DNA from: Bacteroidia bacterium
Lineage (GTDB): Bacteria; Bacteroidota; Bacteroidia; J057
Assembly: GCA_022760475.1 (NCBI GenBank)
Contig: JALEFZ010000096.1
Span: 1 to 64,000, forward strand
Direction: 5' to 3'
DNA length: 64,000 bases
The notes beneath the pieces are model-generated. The model was not told where the DNA came from, searched no databases, and saw nothing but the letters and a program-made list of their open reading frames with translations. The position numbers and the translations under genes are program-made. Below, in pieces: positions 33,850 through 43,034 of the stretch. Each line of letters begins with the position of its first letter. The stretch's first letter is position 1.

Positions 33850-34486
33850 ATTGCTATTCTTCACCATACTCATTTTCTCCTGTAACAATGAAACAGGTAG
33901 GAGCAGTCGCGTCGAGGAATTGCCCTACTATAATGAAGCAAGTTTTACTCCCATTTGGCTGGCGAAGGACAACAGAGCGGTAGAAAATATACACAAAATC
34001 TCCCCATTTAGCTTATTAAATCAGGAAGGTGATACCATTACAGAAAAAACCTTCGAAGGGAAAATCTACGTCACAGACTTTTTCTTCACCTCTTGCCCTG
34101 GAATTTGTCCCAAAATGACTGCAAATATGGAAATCCTTCAGAATGAATTTCTTGAAGATGAGGATGTTTTGTTGCTCTCTCATTCAGTTACACCAGGAAA
34201 AGACTCTGTTCCCATCTTAAAGGCATACGCCCAAAATAGAGGAATTATCTCTACGAAATGGCATTTAGCCACAGGGAGTCAGGAGGAAATTTACAGACTG
34301 GGCAGGCTTGAATATTTTGTAGAAGAAGATTTAGGGGTCACAAAAGATGTCGATGAATTTCTACATACAGAAAATTTTGTCCTAGTGGACCGACACAGAC
34401 ACATTAGGGGCATTTATAATGGATTGAATAAATCCGCCATAAATCAGTTGATCGCCGATATAAAAACTCTGAGAAAAGAGAAGTAA
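33824..34486 (+). CDS. SCO1/SenC family copper chaperone
   Basis: From ATG 33824 (33812 also possible) the 220-residue lipoprotein (LLFFTILIFSC) has a thioredoxin-like fold with the copper-binding CxxxC as Cys91 and Cys95 (FTSCPGICPKM) and the distal His in the HLH/HRH region (LVDRHRHIRGIY, about 186-197). SCO proteins deliver copper to the CuA site of cytochrome c oxidase or act as thiol reductases. It is the last of three overlapping genes with YHYH and MORN-like lipoproteins. The mature protein keeps the usual length, and all conserved ligands can be seen. Confidence 0.9.
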   Translation: MNKSKLRTELLFFTILIFSCNNETGRSSRVEELPYYNEASFTPIWLAKDNRAVENIHKISPFSLLNQEGDTITEKTFEGKIYVTDFFFTSCPGICPKMTANMEILQNEFLEDEDVLLLSHSVTPGKDSVPILKAYAQNRGIISTKWHLATGSQEEIYRLGRLEYFVEEDLGVTKDVDEFLHTENFVLVDRHRHIRGIYNGLNKSAINQLIADIKTLRKEK

Positions 34487-34612
34487 TTGCATCTTGCGGA
34501 TAAATATTGGCCTATACCATTCCACTATATAAAAAACAAAAAAGCTATCTAATAAATTCCTAAGTTTGGTATTCTTTCATCCATGCATATCACTTGAAGC
34601 CAAACTTAGAAG

Positions 34613-36895
34613 ATGGTGAACAAGCCAACAATCATACTCCTGTTTTCTGTCATACTTTTGGCATTTAATGCTGGTTATAGCCAAAACCTGCCCGGCACGA
34701 AATTGCACATCAAAAAGGCCAAAGGTACCATTACCCTGGATGCAGTCCTGGACGAACCAGACTGGCAAACTGCCGATGTCGCAGACAATTGGTATACGAA
34801 CTACCCTGTGGATACATTGCGAGCTCCTTTCCAGACGGAAGCTCGTTTTACCTTCGATGACGAGTTTTTCTACGCATCCTTTGTATGCTATGACGATGAA
34901 ACCCCAGACATTGTCAACTCCCTCAGGCGTGATTTTAATTATGACCTGAATGACAATGTAGGGCTTGTCATAGGACCGTATAATGACAAACTCAATGGCT
35001 TCTTCTTCGTCATTACCCCAGCAGGGGTTCAGTTGGAAGGGACAGTTACAGGAGGAGGTACCAATGGAGATTCCTTCAGCGCATTTTGGGACAATAAATG
35101 GTATTCCAAAGTCATTCGCCATTCGGATAAGTGGATCGCAGAAATAGCAATCCCCTTCAAGAGCTTCCGCTACAAAAGCGGCATACGGGAATGGAACATT
35201 GCCATAGACCGATGGGAACTCAAAAGGAATCGGAAAAGCAGTTGGATTCGTACCCCCATTCAATTTATCTCGGCTTCCTTTCCCTATGGAGGACAACTGG
35301 TTTGGGATGATCCAATCCCTCCTGCCAAAACCAATATTTCTTTTATTCCTTACCTTACCGCTAACACCTCTACAGACAGGGAAGTAGATCCTATTGCGCA
35401 AAATTCCAGTTTCCAGGCTGGCTTCGATGCAAAAATTGCAGTCACCCCTTCCTTAAACCTAGATCTTACAGTAAATCCGGATTTTTCACAGGTAGAGGTG
35501 GATGACCAAATCATAAATTTAACCCGTTTTGAGTTTCAATTTCCGGAAAGGCGACAGTTTTTCCTGGAAAACAGTGATTTATTTGATCAGGCAGGATTTC
35601 CTAGTGCACGCCCCTTTTTCTCGCGGCGAGTCGGTTTGGCGCGCGATTCCTCAGGCCTTTTTCGTCAGGTCCCCATATTATATGGTGCAAGACTTAGTGG
35701 GTCGTTAAATAAAAAGTGGCGACTGAATGTCCTCAACATGCAAACCAGAGAAGACGCTTCCATTGGCTTGCCTGCTCAAAATTATACTGTTGCGGCGATA
35801 CAGAGGAATTTTTGGGCACAATCCAGCATTGCACTCAGCTTTGTCAACAAACAAAGTTTGGGCGTAGAGCCGGGCGATTCCACCAGGTTCTTTAGTGATG
35901 ACATCTTTCGCGAAGTCCAGGTCGGCAACCGTACTGAATTAAGGCCCAATACCTACAATCGGGTGGTCAGCCTTGACCTGGAAATGTTGAGCAAAGACAG
36001 CAAGTGGTACCATAGTGCCTTTATTGGTAAATCATTCGACGATTTTAATGAACGACAAAACTATTCCGGCTTGCTTTTTGGCCGCTACGCCACCCGTACC
36101 TTCAGTGCGTTTGCTGGCTTTAATTTTATCAATGAATTTTTCAACGCAGAAGCAGGATTTGTGCCGAGTATTCGGGTCTACCCTGGGCAGTATTCCTTTT
36201 TTGCCAACATGGCCTATCAAATCTTCCCAAAGACAGAATCCATCATTCGTATGGGACCATTTGTAGATGTAAGCCAAACATACATCCTTGGCTGGACCAA
36301 TACTGACCAGAGTTATAGCCTGGGTTATCAGTTTGAATTTAATAACGCTTCCTCTTTGGAAATGAGTTTTAATCATGTTTACCAAAGACTCACCAATAGT
36401 TTTAACCTGTTGGACCCGGATCAATTTACAGGATTCCAGGAAGGAGAAGAATACGACTGGAATGCCTTTTCTATTGAATACAACAGCAATCCGAGAAAGA
36501 AATTTTTCTACCGGCTCAGCAGCAGCTATGGGGGATTTTACAATGGTGAAAACTTTAACTTGGGTGGAGAGCTGAGCTATCGTTACCAACCCTATGGGAA
36601 TGTTGCCTTGCGATTTGACTTCAATGACCTCAGGCTTCCTGAAAACTATGGCCAGGAACAGCTATTCCTGATTGGTCCGCGCATCGACCTGACCTTCACG
36701 GACAAGATATTTCTTACCACTTATGTTCAATACAACAATGTGTTGAACAACGTCAACCTGAATGCCCGTTTCCAATGGCGTTATCAACCGGCTTCAGATT
36801 TATTTATTGTATACACAGAAAATTACCTGCCAGAAGATTTCGGTAGTAAAAATCGTGCCCTCGTTCTCAAGTTGACCTATTGGCTGAATCTTTAG
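34613..36895 (+). CDS. DUF5916 domain outer membrane protein with CBM9-like N-terminus
   Basis: The 760-residue protein has a signal peptide (IILLFSVILLAFNAGYSQ), an N-terminal CBM9-like domain (about 30-230: TITLDAVLDEPDWQTADVAD, FTFDDEFFYASFVCYDDE) and a DUF5916 barrel (about 235-760). Its hallmark NLDLTVNPDFSQVEVDDQ and FEFQFPERRQFFLENSDLF segments (about 285-325) are present. The C-terminus (LKLTYWLNL) ends with an outer membrane strand. The family is widespread in Bacteroidota, with unknown function; carbohydrate or peptide binding at the surface is proposed from the CBM9-like part. After the stop, 36898-37008 contains a short open stretch reminiscent of a gene remnant. Confidence 0.9.
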   Translation: MVNKPTIILLFSVILLAFNAGYSQNLPGTKLHIKKAKGTITLDAVLDEPDWQTADVADNWYTNYPVDTLRAPFQTEARFTFDDEFFYASFVCYDDETPDIVNSLRRDFNYDLNDNVGLVIGPYNDKLNGFFFVITPAGVQLEGTVTGGGTNGDSFSAFWDNKWYSKVIRHSDKWIAEIAIPFKSFRYKSGIREWNIAIDRWELKRNRKSSWIRTPIQFISASFPYGGQLVWDDPIPPAKTNISFIPYLTANTSTDREVDPIAQNSSFQAGFDAKIAVTPSLNLDLTVNPDFSQVEVDDQIINLTRFEFQFPERRQFFLENSDLFDQAGFPSARPFFSRRVGLARDSSGLFRQVPILYGARLSGSLNKKWRLNVLNMQTREDASIGLPAQNYTVAAIQRNFWAQSSIALSFVNKQSLGVEPGDSTRFFSDDIFREVQVGNRTELRPNTYNRVVSLDLEMLSKDSKWYHSAFIGKSFDDFNERQNYSGLLFGRYATRTFSAFAGFNFINEFFNAEAGFVPSIRVYPGQYSFFANMAYQIFPKTESIIRMGPFVDVSQTYILGWTNTDQSYSLGYQFEFNNASSLEMSFNHVYQRLTNSFNLLDPDQFTGFQEGEEYDWNAFSIEYNSNPRKKFFYRLSSSYGGFYNGENFNLGGELSYRYQPYGNVALRFDFNDLRLPENYGQEQLFLIGPRIDLTFTDKIFLTTYVQYNNVLNNVNLNARFQWRYQPASDLFIVYTENYLPEDFGSKNRALVLKLTYWLNL

Positions 36896-37057
36896 GACAG
36901 ACTAAAGTTCTACTGGGCGGGGATTACAATGGCGGGCAATTCAAAATTTTCACAGCCAATATTGAGGAAATGTTTATGCAGGCTGGCTTATATGATGACA
37001 GCCGAAGGTAAGCTACCACATGTAAAATAGGCTAAAATAGAATTAAGGAGGCTATTT

Positions 37058-37304
37058 AGCCCAAGTTGCCAGTTGAAAACACTCAAAAGGGTAAATGCCA
37101 TTTCGAGACAGGCTCAACTATCGTTTCCAATGGTACATCTCCTCCCGAAGGATCGTGAGAGGTCAATAAAATACGCTGAGTGATTTCTTGCTTAAGCTCG
37201 AAATGACAGCCAGGGTTGCCCAGACTGACACGGAAGTTGTGGGGTTATGAAAACTTTGTCTTTAAGCAAATAAAAGCATGTTGCACAACTAACACCTTGG
37301 TTTA
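37058..37304 (+). repeat. Interspersed repeat, copy B (about 247 bp)
   Basis: The segment starts AGCCCAAGTTGCC and ends ACACCTTGGTTTA. It aligns end to end with copies A (12647-12892, inverted) and C (54206-54434). Internal blocks CATTTCGAG (37101-37109 region) and AGCTCGAAATGACAG form an inverted pair that could fold. It fills much of the gap 36896-37464. Confidence 0.8.
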
Positions 37305-37403
37305 TCTTAGACTTTAGCGGTCTACTTAGGAGGGACTATAATGTAAACATTCGAAGTTCACTTAGGGTATTAATGCTTTAGGAAAAAATTTCTGATTTAT
37401 ATT

Positions 37404-37411
37404 TATATTTG
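37404..37411 (+). promoter_or_regulatory. Candidate Bacteroidota -7 box (TAnnTTTG)
   Basis: TATATTTG fits the -7 consensus TAnnTTTG of the Bacteroidota primary sigma factor and lies 54 bp before the M1 peptidase start. A good -33 TTG box at the right spacing was not found, so the call is tentative. Confidence 0.4.
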
Positions 37412-37464
37412 AGATTACACACCTACTGACCATCCTTATATCCTAATTGAGCAAAGCTTATTTT

Positions 37465-39792
37465 ATGAAAAGAATCATTACTCTGACTCTGTTAATGGGA
37501 CTTACAGCGATTATCGTTCAAGCGCAGAATCCCAACCTGAACTACAACAAGTTCAAGCAACTAAAAGAAGAGTTCCCCACTCCAAACAACTACCGCACGG
37601 CCTCTGGAGCCCCTGGTCATGAATATTATCAGCAAAAGGCTGATTATAAGATGAATATCAAACTAGATGATGAAAACCAAAGAATCTATGGTGATGAAGA
37701 GATTACTTACTTCAATAATTCTCCGGATGTGCTTACCTATCTTTGGGTACAACTAGATCAGAATGTTAGAGCCAAGGATTCAAAGCCCGTAAAAATCCAA
37801 GGGGGTGAAATTGACGACCGCCTGAGTTTTAGGCAATTGTCCAGAATGCATAATCCTTTTGATGGTGGGCACAACATAGAGTATGTCAAAAATGCCGACG
37901 GTAAGGATATGGAATACCACATCGTTGGGACCATGATGCGTGTAAACCTGGATCAGCCTTTGAAGTCTGGTGAAAATGTGTCCTTCAAAGTAAAATGGTG
38001 GTACAACGTCCCTTCTACGGGTCGTGGCAGAGCAGAATACTTTGAGGAGGATGACAATTACATTTATACCATTGCCCAGTTTTTCCCTAGAATGTGTGTT
38101 TACAATGAGGTAGAAGGCTGGCAGCATAAGGAGTTTCTGGGAAGGGGAGAATTTACCCTGGTATTTGGTGATTACGAAGTAAGCATTACTGCTCCTGCAG
38201 ATCACATCATTGCAGCTACTGGTACCCTGCAAAACCCAAAGGATGTCCTGACCAGCGAGCAGCGCAAAAGAATGAGTGAGGCCAGAAAGACGACTGACAC
38301 TACAGTGATGATCGTTACCAAAGGAGAGGCCATTGAAAATGAAAAGGAGAAATCCACAGAAGAAAAAACATGGAAATTCAAGGCTGAAAACGTACGAGAC
38401 TTTGCTTTTGCTTCCAGCCGTAAGTTCATCTGGGATGCAATGGCCTTGGAGCAAAATGGCAAAACCATCATGTGCATGTCTGCCTACTCAAAAGAGGGCT
38501 ATAGCCTTTGGCAGAAGTTTTCGACCAGGGTAATTGCCCACACCATCGAGGTATACTCAAGGATGACCTTCGATTATCCCTATCCAGTAGCATGGTCTAT
38601 CGATGGCAACATGGGAATGGAGTACCCCATGATCGCATTCAACTACGGCCGTACTGAGCCGGACGGCACATACTCCCAGCGCATGAAATATGGACACATC
38701 GGAGTAATCATTCATGAGATCGGGCACAACTACTTCCCGATGATCGTAAATTCTGACGAACGTCAGTGGACCTGGATGGATGAAGGGATCAACAGTTTTC
38801 TGGACGCATTGGCAGGCCAGGAATGGGAAACTGATTACAGTTGGGGTTCACAGCCAGCCAAGATCGTTTCATATATGAAGCTACCAAAAGAGGAGCTTTC
38901 ACCCATCATGACCAATTCAGAATCGGTAAAAAGGCTAGGCCCCAATGCCTATTCCAAGCCTGCAACAGCCTTGTATATCTTGAGGGAGACAATCATGGGC
39001 AGAGAACTTTTTGATATGGCATTCAAAGAATATGCAAATCGCTGGATGTTCAAGCATCCCACTCCTGCCGATTTTTTCCGCACCATGGAAGATGCCTCTG
39101 GAATGGATCTGGATTGGTTCTGGAGAGGTTGGTTCTACACCACGGATCACGTTGACTTGGCCATCAAGGAGGTGAAGTGGTTCCAGGTTGATACCAAAGA
39201 TCCCGAAATTGAGAAGGCCTTAGCGAAAAGCAAGAGAGATAAGGCACCTAAATACATTGGTGATCAGCGCTATGAAGCCATGGAGTCCTTGGTGGAACGC
39301 GATCCTAGAATGAAAGATTTCTACAACAGCTATGATCCGCTGGATGTAACTCCGGAAGACAAAAAAGCTTATGAACGCTACCTGAGTAGCTTGTCTGATG
39401 AGGAAAAAGCATTTTTGGATGCAGGTTATCACTACTATTCTATCAAATTTGATAACCTGGGAGGTTTGGTCATGCCCATCATCCTGGAATTCAAGTTTGT
39501 AGACGGAACTTCCGAAATCGTACGTGTACCAGTTCAAATCTGGCAGAAGGACAATGAGCATGTGAGCAAGATTTTCTTCTTTGAAAAAGAAGTAGAGAAA
39601 ATCGTTTTGGATCCATTACTGGAAACAGCTGATACTGAAAGAGATAATAACTATTGGCCAGAAAGCCGTGAGCCATCTCGCTTCGAATTGTTTAAAAGCA
39701 ATCCAAGACGTAGAGGCGGGAGTGGAGCTGGCAACCCTATGCAGCGCGCTCAGCAGCGTGAGAAGGAAAATTCTGAGGGAGAAAAAAAATAG
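37465..39792 (+). CDS. M1 family metallopeptidase (aminopeptidase N-like)
   Basis: From ATG 37465 (37447 is an alternative with no benefit to the signal) the 775-residue protein has a signal peptide (IITLTLLMGLTAIIVQAQ). The M1 domain has zinc ligands in HEIGH at about 417-421 and a downstream glutamate in WTWMDEG, with the M1 exopeptidase motif replaced by DGNMGMEYPMIAFN (GxMEN-like). It would release N-terminal residues from peptides in the periplasm or outside. The C-terminus is rich in Arg, Gly and Glu (RRRGGSGAGNP) and lacks a sorting domain. A candidate -7 promoter box and repeat B lie upstream, and a terminator follows. Confidence 0.92.
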   Translation: MKRIITLTLLMGLTAIIVQAQNPNLNYNKFKQLKEEFPTPNNYRTASGAPGHEYYQQKADYKMNIKLDDENQRIYGDEEITYFNNSPDVLTYLWVQLDQNVRAKDSKPVKIQGGEIDDRLSFRQLSRMHNPFDGGHNIEYVKNADGKDMEYHIVGTMMRVNLDQPLKSGENVSFKVKWWYNVPSTGRGRAEYFEEDDNYIYTIAQFFPRMCVYNEVEGWQHKEFLGRGEFTLVFGDYEVSITAPADHIIAATGTLQNPKDVLTSEQRKRMSEARKTTDTTVMIVTKGEAIENEKEKSTEEKTWKFKAENVRDFAFASSRKFIWDAMALEQNGKTIMCMSAYSKEGYSLWQKFSTRVIAHTIEVYSRMTFDYPYPVAWSIDGNMGMEYPMIAFNYGRTEPDGTYSQRMKYGHIGVIIHEIGHNYFPMIVNSDERQWTWMDEGINSFLDALAGQEWETDYSWGSQPAKIVSYMKLPKEELSPIMTNSESVKRLGPNAYSKPATALYILRETIMGRELFDMAFKEYANRWMFKHPTPADFFRTMEDASGMDLDWFWRGWFYTTDHVDLAIKEVKWFQVDTKDPEIEKALAKSKRDKAPKYIGDQRYEAMESLVERDPRMKDFYNSYDPLDVTPEDKKAYERYLSSLSDEEKAFLDAGYHYYSIKFDNLGGLVMPIILEFKFVDGTSEIVRVPVQIWQKDNEHVSKIFFFEKEVEKIVLDPLLETADTERDNNYWPESREPSRFELFKSNPRRRGGSGAGNPMQRAQQREKENSEGEKK

Positions 39793-39812
39793 GGCTTAGG
39801 AAAGCTCAGGTA

Positions 39813-39859
39813 AAATAGTCAAGGCTTAAACTGTCAAGTTGAGTCTTGACTATTTTTTT
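39813..39859 (+). terminator. Terminator after the M1 peptidase gene
   Basis: AAATAGTCAAG (39813-39823) pairs with CTTGACTATTT (39845-39855) around a 21-base loop, followed by a run of T. Confidence 0.8.
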
Positions 39860-40201
39860 ATAGGTGGTTCCGTTTGTTAGGCCTGAACTTACCTACTCTT
39901 GCCACTCAAAACTTTTAGCCTCCAATAAATAAATAGCTCTGATTTTGGAGCCTGCCCTCTACACAAAAAACAAACTACACCCATTGTAATTGAAGACTAT
40001 GCAGGAGCAAGATACTACACGATTAGCAAAGGGAGCCAGCCGTTTTGCAAAAGGGTTTCCTTGAACGATATGTGTCCAAATTGGAGATTTAGTGAAAAGA
40101 TGGAGCAGGAAAGGGTCCAACAAATTGTTTGTGACAAATGTCAAATGCTTTCAACCAGGCATACAATACTTTGGGAGATATAATCGAAAACCTAGACGCG
40201 T
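39860..40201. other. Intergenic gap without recognised gene
   Basis: This 342-bp stretch before the flavoprotein gene has stops in all frames. It must contain the promoter of that gene, but neither a clear -7/-33 pair nor a structured RNA motif was recognised. Confidence 0.5.
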
Positions 40202-41428
40202 ATGAAGTTATATCAAGCATTTAATGATGTGGTATTGTGGGCGATTAGAAGTAGTTCACCCTACCTTTTTAATTGGGCGGCACGTGCTGTCGATAAACTC
40301 CCTAAGCAGACGGCTTTGCACAAGAGCTATCATTTCGACGGAAAAGTAGTCATCATAGGCGCAGGAGGTGCAGGACTGGCAGCTGCAAAAATATTGGAAA
40401 GAAATAACATTGACTATCTTATACTTGAAGCCTCAGATCGCTATGGAGGGCGATTGAAAAAGGACATTACCTTGGCAGACTTTCCCATAGATTTGGGGGC
40501 TGAATGGATTCATAGCAATCCCAAAGTTTTGAATATAATCAAAGGGAAAAATGGTGATGAAATTGATGAAGAGTTGATCCCTTACAAACTAAATACGGCA
40601 TTAAATTGGGATGGAAAAGAGCTCAAACCTGCAAAATCATATTTGAAATATTTCTATGATTTTATGCCAGAATCAAAATTCAAAAATTCAACCTGGTTCG
40701 ATTTTCTGGATCAACATATAGCTCAAGAGGTAAGGCACAAAATAGTTTATCATTCTCCTGTAATATCTGTTGAACAAACCGGCGATAAAGTATTCATCAA
40801 AACTCAAGGCGGCAATGCTTATGAAGCGGACAAAGTGCTAATCACCATCCCCATTGGGGTCTTAAAATCCAATAAAATCAAGTTCTCGCCTGAATTAAGT
40901 CCTGATAAACAGAAAGCCATAGATTCCATTTCATTCCTTACAGGCTTCAAAGTTGCCATGAAATTCTCAGAAAGGTTTTATCCTGATCTGATACAATGCG
41001 AAACAGGCTATGGCCTAAAAGGTGGGGAAAAATCATACTTTGACATGGCATTTGGGAAAAATACTGAATCCAATATCTTGGGATTTCTATGTGCAGGCAA
41101 AGCAGCATCAAGCTATTATGCACTTGATTCTGAAGGTGAAATTATAGAGGCTTTGATCGAAGAACTGGATCAAATGTTTGACGGGAGGGCATCTAAAGCC
41201 TTTAGCGGAGAATATCGCCTGGAAAACTGGGGACAACAGGAATTTACCCAGGGAACCTGGGTGGTTGCACCCTTTGAAAAGACGTCAAATTTAAAAGCAC
41301 TTGCGGAACCAATAGAAAATAAAATTTATTTCGCTAGCGGAACATTAGACCCCTATAAACAAATGGGAGCTCCTGGGTCTATGTTAGCAGGATACCATTA
41401 TATTGATAAATTATTGCTAGACAAATAA
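40202..41428 (+). CDS. FAD-dependent amine oxidase family protein
   Basis: The 408-residue protein has an FAD-binding Rossmann motif VVIIGAGGAGLAAAKILE (about 49-66) with the following acidic residue in LILEASDRYGGRLK. Typical flavin monoamine oxidase segments follow: DLGAEWIH (about 97-104), VLITIPIGVLKS (about 214-225) and the C-terminal ASGTLDPYKQMGAPGSMLAGYHYIDKL flavin-contacting region. It would oxidise amines or polyamines. An N-terminal 45-residue extension before the Rossmann fold has no clear signal peptide. No metabolic partner gene is adjacent. The start at ATG 40202 is the first in frame. Confidence 0.88.
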   Translation: MKLYQAFNDVVLWAIRSSSPYLFNWAARAVDKLPKQTALHKSYHFDGKVVIIGAGGAGLAAAKILERNNIDYLILEASDRYGGRLKKDITLADFPIDLGAEWIHSNPKVLNIIKGKNGDEIDEELIPYKLNTALNWDGKELKPAKSYLKYFYDFMPESKFKNSTWFDFLDQHIAQEVRHKIVYHSPVISVEQTGDKVFIKTQGGNAYEADKVLITIPIGVLKSNKIKFSPELSPDKQKAIDSISFLTGFKVAMKFSERFYPDLIQCETGYGLKGGEKSYFDMAFGKNTESNILGFLCAGKAASSYYALDSEGEIIEALIEELDQMFDGRASKAFSGEYRLENWGQQEFTQGTWVVAPFEKTSNLKALAEPIENKIYFASGTLDPYKQMGAPGSMLAGYHYIDKLLLDK

Positions 41429-41589
41429 TTGCGACCATCCCTAATAACTGATGCTGGTAGTGATCTTGATAGTAATGCAATGCCCCCAAAAAATATTTGA
41501 GAGGCAGGCGAATATCCTGTTGGCCATGATTTCAACTAAGGTCATTAAACCCTCCATATGAAGAATAGTCAAAGAGAAAAACATTAGGA

Positions 41590-42621
41590 ATGAACATAAA
41601 ATTCGGAATTTTCTTCTTAGCCCTTTTGACATTAATTTCTTGTACTGATGATGGGCTAATTACACAACCCATTGATAAGCAATCTCCCTTGATAGAGCTA
41701 GAGTTTACCAACTCCCCCATAGACCTCAAGGGAACCGAAGCCTTATTTGCTTCAGATATCCCCTATGATGTGTATGGTGATAGCAAATTTGATGTTTTTC
41801 TCCCCGAAAGTTCTACAGCAACAGGTTTGGTTATCTTTATCCACGGTGGTGGCTTTACCGGAGGCGACAAAGCCTTCATCTATGCAGAGAACTACGAGGA
41901 AACCATTGTACAATTACTCAGTCAGGACATCGCCGTGGCAACAATCAATTACAGGCTATTGGCCCCAGGAGATGAAGAAGGAGTTTTAAAAAGTCTTAAT
42001 GACTCCAAAAGGGCCTTGCAATACATAAGATATATCCATGAGGAATTGAATATTGATAAAGATAAGATTGCCTTGTTTGGCACCTCCGCAGGTGGCTCTA
42101 CAGCCTTGTGGTTGGCTACTAATGATGACTTACGAGATACCAACAGTGCAGACTTGGTTCTGCATGAAAGCACTCGGGTAAAAGGGATAGCTTTAAATGC
42201 AACCCAATCTAGCCTGGATATTGAAACAAGATGGGCAGGCGATGTATTTGGTGAGTTTGGATCTTCGCTTGAAGACATTGTTCAAGAATTTGGGGAAGAA
42301 ATGATTTACAGCTTTTATGGCGTTGGTTCCAAGGAAGAATACGAAAGCCCCGAAATTGAAACTTATCGAAAGCAAGTTGATATGCTTTCGCAGTTGTCGC
42401 CTGATGATCCAGAAATTTGGGTAAAAAACACAGGTGGGCACAACAATATCCCCACGACCACAAGCAGCTTTAACCATCATCCATTTCACGCCCGAGAAAT
42501 CAAGGAGTTTGCAGATGCTGCAGGTGTTCCCAATGTTACGACCTACGGCAACCCTGTTTTGTATAGCGAGCCAGGTAATGAAGACTTTGTTGAGTTTCTA
42601 ATCAGGAAAATCAACGAATAA
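41590..42621 (+). CDS. Alpha/beta hydrolase lipoprotein (esterase/lipase-like)
   Basis: The 343-residue protein has a lipoprotein signal (FFLALLTLISC, Cys18). The hydrolase core carries the oxyanion motif HGGG (85-88), the nucleophile elbow GTSAGG with Ser166 and a C-terminal His in the GGHNNIPTTT or NHHPFH region. The arrangement fits the BD-FAE/carboxylesterase group and the reaction would be ester hydrolysis outside the cytoplasm. Two candidate histidines make the catalytic one uncertain. Feruloyl or acetyl xylan substrates are possible, but nothing nearby shows it. A terminator-like hairpin follows. Confidence 0.85.
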   Translation: MNIKFGIFFLALLTLISCTDDGLITQPIDKQSPLIELEFTNSPIDLKGTEALFASDIPYDVYGDSKFDVFLPESSTATGLVIFIHGGGFTGGDKAFIYAENYEETIVQLLSQDIAVATINYRLLAPGDEEGVLKSLNDSKRALQYIRYIHEELNIDKDKIALFGTSAGGSTALWLATNDDLRDTNSADLVLHESTRVKGIALNATQSSLDIETRWAGDVFGEFGSSLEDIVQEFGEEMIYSFYGVGSKEEYESPEIETYRKQVDMLSQLSPDDPEIWVKNTGGHNNIPTTTSSFNHHPFHAREIKEFADAAGVPNVTTYGNPVLYSEPGNEDFVEFLIRKINE

Positions 42622-42642
42622 GGACAATTAGAAGTAAATGTT

Positions 42643-42685
42643 ATGCGGTTGTGGGCTTTGGCTGGCAACCGCATATTCATTTTTA
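42643..42685 (+). terminator. Terminator after the esterase gene
   Basis: ATGCGGTTG (42643-42651) pairs with CAACCGCAT (42666-42674) around a 14-base loop, followed by ATTCATTTTTA. Confidence 0.7.
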
Positions 42686-43034
42686 AACATTTAGGTTGAA
42701 AAAAAATCAAGGTGGTGATTTCCAAGATTCGGAAAAAGGGAATGGTCTGGAAAAGCGGTATATTGTTGAGAACTCTGGGAGTTGATTTTGGACAAGTATG
42801 GGTGCATTCCCTGGGATCTATGTGAGTCATATGACATGGAACTTGATCCTACATAAATGCAAGATTTATCAGTACAACAGCCCCAAAAAGTAGGAACTAT
42901 TCCAAGGCCAGCCCCCATTAAAGGTAAGAAAGGCACTAAATTATCCTTTCCGAAAACAAGCTTTTGAAACTGGTGCACCCAAGTAACAAGTGTGTAACAA
43001 AGCCACTCATTAACAAGGCAGAAAAGAAAGCAAT
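42686..43034. other. Intergenic gap without recognised gene
   Basis: No coding frame, repeat or strong secondary structure was recognised in this stretch before the propeller lipoprotein gene. Confidence 0.5.

Noticed and set aside
34577..35401. Antisense open frame of 274 codons opposite DUF5916
   Set aside because: Complete overlap with a well-supported gene and no protein-like motifs.
36898..37008. Short open stretch after DUF5916 (GGDYNGGQFKIFTANIEEMF)
   Set aside because: Protein-like, but with no start and too short to assign; noted only as a possible gene remnant.
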